Origin: an uncultured Clostridia bacterium
GTDB lineage: Bacteria > Bacillota > Clostridia > Christensenellales > Borkfalkiaceae
NCBI GenBank assembly: GCA_934271265.1
Contig: CAKQRE010000013.1
Location: 1-23,458, forward strand
Direction of reading: 5' to 3'
DNA length: 23,458 nucleotides
Part shown: positions 1 through 5,944 of the stretch, piece by piece
Layout of the letters: every line of letters starts with the position of its first letter
Position numbering within the stretch: the stretch's first letter is position 1
Position numbers and translations under genes: made by a program
Notes under the pieces: model-generated
What the model was told of the DNA's origin: nothing
The model's database searches: none
Seen by the model: the letters and a program-made list of their open reading frames with translations, nothing else

Positions 1-36
1 TTTTTAGTTTTCCCCAAGATTAAATATCTTATGATA

Positions 37-66
37 TTGACATTCCCATTTCGTGTGTGCTAAACT
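37..66 (+). promoter_or_regulatory. possible promoter with no obvious gene
   Basis: TTGACA (37-42) and TAAACT (61-66) are separated by 18 nt. Directly downstream is a 15-bp inverted repeat followed by six T. If active, it would make a short RNA of roughly 75 nt. This rests on hexamer matches only. Confidence 0.25.
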
Positions 67-82
67 ATTTGTGTCCATTTTT

Positions 83-151
83 GATTCCTCCGATGTTTTT
101 TATTGCGGTTTGCGATACCTGCTTTATAATAACATCGGAGGAATCTTTTTT
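83..151 (+). repeat. 15-bp perfect inverted repeat with T tract
   Basis: GATTCCTCCGATGTT (83-97) is the exact reverse complement of 131-145, with a 33-nt loop and TTTTTT at 146-151. It could be a large-loop terminator, the end of a small RNA or the termini of a tiny mobile repeat. The loop contains GGTTTGCGATACC, whose reverse complement recurs near 23409-23421 at the other end of the window. No coding sequence is supported in 1-505; the long reading frames there are shadows or translated repeats. Confidence 0.5.
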
Positions 152-229
152 CCATATTACATCGCCACTGCTTACTCTATTCTCCCCAACTCCCGTTGGG
201 GGTTTCGACCTTCAATGACAAAAAACAAA

Positions 230-287
230 TCCTTCATATGCCGGGCAAGCGGCAGGATCAAAATAAAAAAGCATATTTCTATCCTTT
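230..287 (+). repeat. degenerate fragment of the ~170-bp dispersed repeat
   Basis: The stretch with CTTCAT, GCAAG and GGCAGGATCA aligns by eye with the right half of the repeat units at 22981-23154 and 23171-23337, at roughly three quarters identity. Just upstream, CCCCAAC/GTTGGGG (about 183-200) makes a hairpin resembling those at the right edge of the window. Confidence 0.45.
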
Positions 288-336
288 TCAATCTTCTTAT
301 ATACAAAGCAAAGGGGAAAGCCGAAAATAATAAAGC

Positions 337-376
337 AAAAACCCCGCAGGAAAGCGAAAACGCCTTGCCCGCGGGG
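337..376 (-). terminator. second intrinsic terminator of the NifU-like/GGGtGRT operon
   Basis: On the minus strand a GC-rich stem pairs 371-376 with 342-347, with further pairing inside (361-365 with 348-356) and an AAAA/TTTT loop. It is followed by a run of five T. It lies about 130 nt past the operon's stop codon, downstream of a first terminator. Confidence 0.6.
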
Positions 377-406
377 CGAAAATCCGTATCGGTATTCACC
401 TCAACG

Positions 407-442
407 ATGCCGGGCAAGAGTAATACGAACCATTCCCGGCAT
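407..442 (+). repeat. short palindromic dispersed repeat, copy 1
   Basis: ATGCCGGG (407-414) and CCCGGCAT (435-442) form a perfect 8-bp stem around a 20-nt loop reading CAAGAGTAATACGAACCATT. This is the best-preserved of five copies; the others are near 12247, 13270, 16595 and 22905. All keep the AATACG loop core. Confidence 0.7.
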
Positions 443-450
443 ACAACCCG

Positions 451-477
451 AAAACCCTGCCGTAATTTACGGCAAGG
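451..477 (-). terminator. intrinsic terminator of the NifU-like/GGGtGRT operon
   Basis: On the minus strand CCTTGCCGT pairs with ACGGCAGGG (one G-U pair) around a 5-nt loop, followed by TTTT. It lies about 30 nt after the stop of the GGGtGRT gene. Confidence 0.75.
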
Positions 478-505
478 TCTGCGAGGTTTTAAAATCGATT
501 TTAAA

Positions 506-1507
506 TTATTTGTTCATCGCCTTTTCGACGGCAACCGCAACCGCGACCGTCGCGCCGACCATGGGGTTGTTACCCATACCGATGAGACCCATCATTTCCA
601 CGTGTGCGGGAACGGACGAAGATCCTGCAAACTGCGCGTCGGAGTGCATTCTGCCCATCGTGTCGGTCATGCCGTAGCTGGAAGGACCTGCCGCCATGTT
701 ATCCGGGTGAAGGGTTCTGCCCGTACCGCCGCCGGAAGCAACGGAGAAATATTTCTTGCCGTTTTCCACGCACCACTTTTTATAGGTACCTGCAACGGGG
801 TGCTGGAATCTCGTGGGATTGGTGGAGTTACCGGTGATGGAAACGGAAACGTTTTCCAGTTTCATGATGGCAACGCCTTCCGGAACGTTATCCGCGCCGT
901 AGCATTTTACTTTTGCTCTCGGACCGTCGGAATACGCTTTTTCGTAAACGACCGTAACCTTTTCGGTATAAGGATCGAACGTGGTTTCCACATAGGTGAA
1001 GCCGTTGATTCTCGAAATGATCATAGCGGCGTCTTTGCCGAGACCGTTCAGGATAACTCTCAACGGTTTCTGTCTCACGGTGTTTGCGTTCAGAGCGATC
1101 TTGATCGCGCCTTCCGCCGCCGCAAACGATTCGTGCCCCGCAAGGAAGCAGAAACAATCGGTATCGTCGGAAAGAAGCATCGCGCCGAGGTTGCCGTGTC
1201 CGAGACCGACTTTTCTGTTTTCGGCAACGGAACCGGGAATGCAGAAGGACTGCAGACCCACGCCGATCTTAGCCGCCGCGTCCGCCGCTTTCTTCGCGCC
1301 GCTCTTAATGGCGATCGCCGCGCCTACCGTGTACGCCCAGACGGCGTTTTCAAAGCAGATAGGCTGCGTGCTTCTTACGATATCATCGCAATCGACCCCG
1401 TGGGAAAGGCAGATCTCTTTACATTCTTCAATCGAAGAAATGCCGTATTCTTTCAAAGTTTTGTTGACTTTTTCGATTCTTCTTTCATATCCTTCGAATA
1501 ATGACAT
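506..1507 (-). CDS. GGGtGRT family protein (function unknown)
   Basis: This 333-residue protein carries the motif that names its family: GGGTGRT at about residues 259-265, followed by LHPDN and a Gly-rich C-terminal stretch (EMMGLIGMGNN near 304-314). It has a cluster of cysteines (about 29, 33, 40, 51, 89, 118, 120) but no recognisable Fe-S binding spacing. No signal peptide is seen; AVAVAVAVE near the C-terminus is hydrophobic but short. The start is ATG with a near-ideal AAGGAGGTG upstream. The gene begins 11 bases after the NifU-like stop codon, and the two are almost certainly co-transcribed. From memory, this pairing with a NifU-like scaffold is conserved in Clostridia, and the family has no established biochemical function. 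A role in metal or cluster handling is inference from the neighbour only. Confidence 0.88.
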   Translation of the reverse strand: MSLFEGYERRIEKVNKTLKEYGISSIEECKEICLSHGVDCDDIVRSTQPICFENAVWAYTVGAAIAIKSGAKKAADAAAKIGVGLQSFCIPGSVAENRKVGLGHGNLGAMLLSDDTDCFCFLAGHESFAAAEGAIKIALNANTVRQKPLRVILNGLGKDAAMIISRINGFTYVETTFDPYTEKVTVVYEKAYSDGPRAKVKCYGADNVPEGVAIMKLENVSVSITGNSTNPTRFQHPVAGTYKKWCVENGKKYFSVASGGGTGRTLHPDNMAAGPSSYGMTDTMGRMHSDAQFAGSSSVPAHVEMMGLIGMGNNPMVGATVAVAVAVEKAMNK

Positions 1508-1518
1508 AACGCACCTCC

Positions 1519-2211
1519 TTATTCCTTACGCGGATCGATATACTTGTAAGCGTTTTCGAATCTGCCGTAGTGACCCATGGCTTTCTGATACGCTTCGTCG
1601 GGAGACATGCCTTTCTTGATGAAGTCTGTCATTTTGCCGAGGGAAACGAATTCGTAACCGATGACCTGCATATCTTCGTCGAGAGCCATTCTCGTAACAT
1701 AGCCTTCCGCCATTTCAAGGTATCTCGTGCCCTTCGCTTTCGTGCCGTACATCGTGCCGACCTGCGAACGAAGCCCTTTGCCGAGGTCTTCGAGACCTGC
1801 GCCGACAACAAGCCCGTCATCCGAATAAGCGGACTGCGTTCTGCCGTAAACGATCTGAAGGAAAAGTTCTCTCATCGCGGTGTTGATCGCGTCGCACACA
1901 AGGTCGGTGTTCAAAGCCTCGAGAATGGTTTTGCCGGGAAGGATCTCCGAAGCCATAGCCGCGGAATGGGTCATACCGGAACAACCGATCGTTTCGATAA
2001 GAGCTTCTTCGATCACGCCGTTTTTCACGTTGAGGCTGAGTTTGCAGGCACCCTGCTGAGGAGCACACCAGCCCACGCCGTGCGTGAAACCGCTGATATC
2101 CGTAATCTGTTTTGCTTCGATCCACTTGCCCTCTTCGGGAATGGGAGCGGGTCCGTGCTTAGGACCTTTCGCAATACAAACCATATTTTCCACTTCGTTT
2201 GAATATTGCAT
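1519..2211 (-). CDS. NifU/IscU-like iron-sulfur cluster assembly scaffold-type protein
   Basis: The 230-residue product resembles the NifU N-terminal (IscU-like) fold: Cys at about 49 and 56 (WCAPQQGAC), Cys77 in IGCSGMTHSAAMASE and Cys106 in LVCDAIN. These match the spacing of the scaffold cysteines in spirit, though the first site is not the classical GxCGD. It is longer than IscU (about 125-150 residues) because of an N-terminal extension containing Cys12 and an extra C-terminal region (about 125-230). The chosen ATG has GGAGG nine bases upstream and a promoter just above it. It is the first gene of a two-gene operon with the GGGtGRT protein. Whether it is a general scaffold or serves only its neighbour cannot be told from sequence; no iscS/sufS-type desulfurase lies nearby. 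Confidence 0.85.
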   Translation of the reverse strand: MQYSNEVENMVCIAKGPKHGPAPIPEEGKWIEAKQITDISGFTHGVGWCAPQQGACKLSLNVKNGVIEEALIETIGCSGMTHSAAMASEILPGKTILEALNTDLVCDAINTAMRELFLQIVYGRTQSAYSDDGLVVGAGLEDLGKGLRSQVGTMYGTKAKGTRYLEMAEGYVTRMALDEDMQVIGYEFVSLGKMTDFIKKGMSPDEAYQKAMGHYGRFENAYKYIDPRKE

Positions 2212-2246
2212 GATATATCCTCCGTTAATAAATAACTTACTTTTTC

Positions 2247-2275
2247 AGTATACCACAAAGAAAAAAGTTTTTCAA
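2247..2275 (-). promoter_or_regulatory. promoter of the NifU-like/GGGtGRT operon
   Basis: On the minus strand TTGAAA (2275-2270) and TATACT (2252-2247) are separated by exactly 17 nt, about 35 nt upstream of the ATG at 2211. The divergent gap 2212-2521 holds this promoter and the tyrS promoter. Nothing recognisable was seen in 2276-2430. Confidence 0.75.
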
Positions 2276-2430
2276 TCGTTCGCCCGTAATTTTTCCGAAA
2301 AATCTTTTAAAGTTTTTCCATTCCCCCGTTTTCCCGTCAGGCGGCGCGATCAAACCGCATACACCGCCCCCGATCAACCCCGTGAAAAAGAAGAAATTTT
2401 AGCGTAAAAACGGAATCCGCCGTTTTTCGA

Positions 2431-2459
2431 TTGCTTTTCTTTGCGTTTCATGATAAAAT
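2431..2459 (+). promoter_or_regulatory. promoter of tyrS
   Basis: TTGCTT (2431-2436), 17-nt spacer, TAAAAT (2454-2459). The holA promoter at 13317-13345 has the same two hexamers and the same ATGATAAAATAA surroundings. Predicted transcript start is near 2466, giving a leader of only about 55 nt, too short for a T-box. Confidence 0.7.
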
Positions 2460-2474
2460 AACGGTATTCATCGG

Positions 2475-2504
2475 AAAACGAAAGCCGCTACCGGCTTTCG
2501 TTTT
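2475..2504 (+). promoter_or_regulatory. perfect hairpin in the tyrS leader
   Basis: AAAACGAAAGCCG (2475-2487) pairs without mismatch with 2492-2504 around loop CTAC. It starts within about 10 nt of the predicted transcript start and ends in TTTT just before the ribosome binding site (AAAAGG, 2507-2512). It could stabilise the 5' end or act as an attenuator; it is also terminator-shaped with a short T run. Confidence 0.6.
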
Positions 2505-2521
2505 GAAAAGGAACTGTATAG

Positions 2522-3727
2522 ATGAAAAGTGTATTTGACGTATTGACCGAACGTGGTTTTATTAAACAAACCATTTACGAAGACGACCTTCGTAAGCTCC
2601 TCGAAACCGAAAGCGTGCCTTTTTACGTAGGCTTTGATCCGACGGCGGACAGTCTGCATATCGGGCATTATATTCCCATTATGGCGATGGCATGGATGCA
2701 GAAATTCGGACACAAACCGATCGCCCTGTTCGGCGGCGGCACCGGCATGATCGGCGATCCTTCCGGCAGAAGCGACATGCGGCAGATGATGACGAGAGAA
2801 ACCATCGATCATAATATAGATTGTTTCAAAAAGCAGATGCAGCGTTTCATCTCCTTCGAAGGGGAAAACGGCGCGATCATCGCCAACAATGCGGACTGGC
2901 TGCTCGATCTGAATTACGTAAACTTTCTCCGCGACATCGGCGTTTATTTCTCCGTAAACGAAATGCTTACGGCAAAATGTTTCAAACAGCGCATGGAAAA
3001 AGGGCTTACCTTCTTCGAATTCAATTACATGCTGATGCAGGGATACGATTTCCTCGTGCTAAACCGCAAATACGGATGTATGCTCGAACTCGGCGGCGAC
3101 GATCAGTGGTCGAACATGCTTGCCGGCGTAGACCTGATCCGCAGAAAAGAAAAGAAAAACGCCTTTTGCATGACCTGCACCCTGCTTTTGAACAGCGAAG
3201 GCAAAAAAATGGGCAAAACCCAGAAAGGCGCGCTGTGGCTTGACGAAAACAAGTGCTCCGTTTACGATTTCTATCAGTATTTCCGCAACGTGGAAGACGT
3301 AAAGGTTGCCGAGTGCATGAAACTTCTCACCTTTATGGATCTCGAAGAGATCGCGGAGCTTACCGCCCATAACGACGAACGCATGAACGCCGCGAAGGAA
3401 CGCCTCGCTTTCGAGGTGACGAAACTCGTGCACGGCGAAGAAAAAGCCCTTCTCGCGCAGAAACAGGCGAAGGCGGCTTTCGGCGGCAACGAAGAAGATA
3501 TGCCCGTTTTCGACGCGCACGGAATGACGAATCTTCTCGACATTATGGTGGCGGCGAATATCTGCAAATCGAAAAGCGAAGCGAGACGGCTCGTGGACGC
3601 GGGCGGCGTTTCCGTCGGAAACGACAAAGCGACGGCAGACACCGTGAATTTATCCGCAGACGTTTTATCCGCGGGATCGTTCGTTCTGCACAAAGGCAAA
3701 AAAACGCACGTAAAGATCGTTCTTTAA
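2522..3727 (+). CDS. tyrS: tyrosyl-tRNA synthetase
   Basis: This class I synthetase charges tRNA-Tyr. At 401 residues it has the normal length for a bacterial TyrS. The HIGH signature is intact at residues 46-49. GGDDQWSN (about 191-198) is the usual tyrosine/ATP-pocket segment. The KMSKS loop appears as KMGKT (229-233), a common TyrS variant. An S4-type RNA-binding domain occupies the C-terminus (about 335-401). The ATG follows AAAAGGAAC at suitable distance. The gene is led by a compact promoter and a strong hairpin rather than the T-box often found before clostridial tyrS. No clear terminator follows before the TetR-type gene 95 bases downstream, so some read-through is likely. Confidence 0.97.
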   Translation: MKSVFDVLTERGFIKQTIYEDDLRKLLETESVPFYVGFDPTADSLHIGHYIPIMAMAWMQKFGHKPIALFGGGTGMIGDPSGRSDMRQMMTRETIDHNIDCFKKQMQRFISFEGENGAIIANNADWLLDLNYVNFLRDIGVYFSVNEMLTAKCFKQRMEKGLTFFEFNYMLMQGYDFLVLNRKYGCMLELGGDDQWSNMLAGVDLIRRKEKKNAFCMTCTLLLNSEGKKMGKTQKGALWLDENKCSVYDFYQYFRNVEDVKVAECMKLLTFMDLEEIAELTAHNDERMNAAKERLAFEVTKLVHGEEKALLAQKQAKAAFGGNEEDMPVFDAHGMTNLLDIMVAANICKSKSEARRLVDAGGVSVGNDKATADTVNLSADVLSAGSFVLHKGKKTHVKIVL

Positions 3728-3822
3728 TGCAAAATCAACCGTAACGGACAGAAAAACACAGGCATTTTACGCCGATATCCCGTTCTTTGCGGTCTCCGTC
3801 TTCGACGAAAGGAGGACATTCT

Positions 3823-4389
3823 TTGCCGAACTACACGCAGGAAGCCATCAAAAAGGCTTTTATTAAGCTGTTGAACGAGAAACCCCTGAACAAGATCACG
3901 GTAAAAACGATCATCGGGGAATGCGGGATCAGCCGAAATACCTTTTATTATCATTTCAAAGACGTTCCGGAATTGCTCGAGGTGGTGATCAGAGAACTGC
4001 TCGACACGCTGATCAGCGAAAATCAGACCCTCGATTCCATCGGGGGAACGATCGCCATGGCATACCGTTACAGCCAGGTCAACAAAAAGGCGATCTACCA
4101 TATCTATAATTCCGTCGATCGGGAATACTACGAAGATTTCATCCTGAAAATGTGCAATCACACGGCGAATACTTTCGTTGCCGAAATGGCAAAACAATAC
4201 CCGTTGCCGGATAAGGAAAAACATGGTTTCGTACATTTTCTGCAATGCCAGCTGTTCGGGCTTTGTATCCTGTGGTCGAAAAGCGATATGACGGACGATA
4301 TCGTGGAAGGTTACCACGAGATCATCGATCTTTTCTGCGGAATCTTAAAGGATATGTCCGAGCGATGCGCCGCGCGCGGAGACAAATAA
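3823..4389 (+). CDS. TetR/AcrR-family transcriptional regulator (TTG start)
   Basis: The N-terminus is a classic TetR helix-turn-helix: YTQEAIKKAFIKLL, then KITVKTIIGECGISRNTFYYHF (about residues 4-50). The C-terminal ligand/dimer half (about 60-189) resembles the short type seen in DhaS-like regulators and has no identified ligand. I chose the TTG at 3823 because AAAGGAGG sits eight bases before it; the in-frame ATG at 3787 has no ribosome binding site and adds 12 unlikely residues. The protein is then 189 residues, normal for the family. It lies between tyrS and the dehydratase/activase operon, whose promoter begins about 75 bases after its stop, so that operon is a plausible but unproven target. 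Confidence 0.9.
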   Translation: MPNYTQEAIKKAFIKLLNEKPLNKITVKTIIGECGISRNTFYYHFKDVPELLEVVIRELLDTLISENQTLDSIGGTIAMAYRYSQVNKKAIYHIYNSVDREYYEDFILKMCNHTANTFVAEMAKQYPLPDKEKHGFVHFLQCQLFGLCILWSKSDMTDDIVEGYHEIIDLFCGILKDMSERCAARGDK

Positions 4390-4462
4390 GCGAGAACGAC
4401 GTTCTTCTCGGGACAATTTTTCGCATTTGTCACAAATTTGGGCAATCGGCGGGTTTTGTCAG

Positions 4463-4491
4463 TTTACTTTTACGAAAAAAAATGATATAAT
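4463..4491 (+). promoter_or_regulatory. promoter before the dehydratase/activase operon
   Basis: TTTACT (4463-4468), 17-nt spacer, perfect TATAAT (4486-4491). Predicted start near 4498. A terminator-shaped hairpin follows within 10 nt. Confidence 0.65.
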
Positions 4492-4505
4492 AAACAGCGT
4501 AAGAT

Positions 4506-4536
4506 GGGGAATTTCGAAAATTCCCCTTTTCTTTTT
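4506..4536 (+). terminator. intrinsic terminator or leader attenuator
   Basis: GGGGAATTT (4506-4514) pairs with AAATTCCCC (4518-4526) and is followed by TTTTCTTTTT. It could end the TetR-gene transcript, but it lies inside the first 40 nt of the transcript predicted from the TATAAT at 4486. A second small stem (GGGAA/TTCCC, about 4540-4555) could compete with it. Confidence 0.65.
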
Positions 4537-4642
4537 AACGGGAAAAACTTCCCTTTTCTCCCGCGTAAACTTTTCGGTTCAGAACGAAAAAAATGAAAAA
4601 TACAAGGATAATCGACTTACAGGCAGGTTAATAAAATAATTT

Positions 4643-5944
4643 ATGACGATGGATTTTACGCCGCAGATGAAAAAAGAATATACCATTCTGTCCCCCGGGA
4701 TCTTCCCCACCCATATGGAGCTGATCTCGGAAATTTTCCGGCAGTTCGGTTATAACTTCAAAGTTCTCGACTACGAAGGAAAAAAAGTGATCGACACGGG
4801 GCTGAAATATCTTCACAACGATATGTGCTACCCTGCCATATGCACGGCCGGGCAACAGCTTTACGCTCTGACCTGCGGCGATTACGATCCGCACAAATGC
4901 GCCCTCATTCAGTTTCAGACGGGAGGCGGTTGCCGTGCTTCCAACTATATCTGTCTTCTTCGCAAAGCTCTTAAGAACATGGGGATGGAATACGTGCCCG
5001 TGATCTCTCTCAGTTTCGGCGGATACGAGAAATACAGCGGTTTTAAGATCACCCCGCTGATGATCCTTTGCGCCATGCGCTCCGTCGTTTACGGGGACAT
5101 GCTCCTTCTTTTAAAGAATCAGACCCTCCCCTACGAAGTACATAAAGGCGACACCGAAAAACTCGTGAAAAAGTGGGTAGCGGAGCTCACTTCGCAGTTC
5201 CGCCGCAAAAAAGGGCTTACGGGAAGATCGATGAGAAAAAACCTCGCGGCGATCGCCAAGGATTTTCACGAGATCGAGCGGGAAGACAAAAAGCTGAAAA
5301 AAGTCGGCATCGTAGGCGAAATTTACGTAAAATATTCGTCGTTCGGCAACAACGGGCTCGAAAAATTCCTGCTGTCGCAGGGATGCGAATACATGGTTCC
5401 CGGCGTACTCGGTTTCTTCCAGTATTGCTTCGCAAACAACGAAACGGACTATCTTTATTACGGTGGAAAACGCTCGAACGTCTTCATCGGGAAAAAAATC
5501 GAAAAGTTGGGAGATAAGTGGGATAACGACCTTATAGAGGCACTTAAGCCCTATCCGGAATTTGTCGCGCCGGTTTCTTTCGAAAGGGTGAAACAGCTTG
5601 CGGACACCGTGATCGACCGCGGCGTGAAGATGGGCGAAGGCTGGCTTCTGCCGGGCGAAGTGTGCGAGCTGATCGAAAAGGGATATACCAACATCGTGTG
5701 CGCGCAGCCCTTCGGATGTCTTCCCAACCACATCGTGGCGAAAGGAACGATCCGAAAGCTCCGCGAGCTGTATCCGGACGCAAATATTTTCCCCGTCGAC
5801 TACGACGCGGGCGCATCCAAAGTAAACCAGGAAAACAGGATCAAGCTGATGCTCGCGATCGCCGAAGAAGAAGAGGAAGAACGTCAGAAGAAAGAACAGG
5901 AAACGGAAGAGGAGGAATCGGAACGTGAAATCGCTGGGGCTTGA
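4643..5944 (+). CDS. 2-hydroxyacyl-CoA dehydratase-like Fe-S protein (COG3581 type)
   Basis: The 433-residue protein belongs to the HgdB-like dehydratase/activase-partner group often fused to the C-terminus of very large clostridial activase proteins. Cysteines cluster in the N-terminal third (about 62, 67, 78, 86, 97, 104; DMCYPAICTAG, TGGGCRASNY), suggesting Fe-S binding. A second conserved-looking block is near 355-395 (VCAQPFGCLPNHIVAKG, DYDAGAS). The C-terminus is a very acidic charged tail (about 404-428). The ribosome binding site is weak (AGGCAGG about 15 bases before ATG; a second ATG lies two codons in), so the start is less sure than for its neighbours. It overlaps the activase gene by 20 bases. 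Substrate is unknown; these orphan proteins are not shown to be true acyl-CoA dehydratases. Confidence 0.88.
   Translation: MTMDFTPQMKKEYTILSPGIFPTHMELISEIFRQFGYNFKVLDYEGKKVIDTGLKYLHNDMCYPAICTAGQQLYALTCGDYDPHKCALIQFQTGGGCRASNYICLLRKALKNMGMEYVPVISLSFGGYEKYSGFKITPLMILCAMRSVVYGDMLLLLKNQTLPYEVHKGDTEKLVKKWVAELTSQFRRKKGLTGRSMRKNLAAIAKDFHEIEREDKKLKKVGIVGEIYVKYSSFGNNGLEKFLLSQGCEYMVPGVLGFFQYCFANNETDYLYYGGKRSNVFIGKKIEKLGDKWDNDLIEALKPYPEFVAPVSFERVKQLADTVIDRGVKMGEGWLLPGEVCELIEKGYTNIVCAQPFGCLPNHIVAKGTIRKLRELYPDANIFPVDYDAGASKVNQENRIKLMLAIAEEEEEERQKKEQETEEEESEREIAGA

Noticed and set aside
53..1501. 482-codon plus-strand reading frame
   Set aside because: It runs antisense to the GGGtGRT gene and through repeats; no ribosome binding site and low-complexity Arg/His-rich translation.
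2276..2521. T-box riboswitch before tyrS
   Set aside because: The predicted leader is about 55 nt, and no T-box sequence or specifier stem is seen.
4603..4619. 17-base match CAAGGATAATCGACTTA also at about 14556-14572, and a shorter version near 15051
   Set aside because: The latter two lie in coding DNA for Lys-Ser-Ile-Ile; with no pairing or shared context I treat it as coincidence.
4592..4630. 12-codon leader peptide before the dehydratase-like gene
   Set aside because: No ribosome binding site and no run of regulatory codons.
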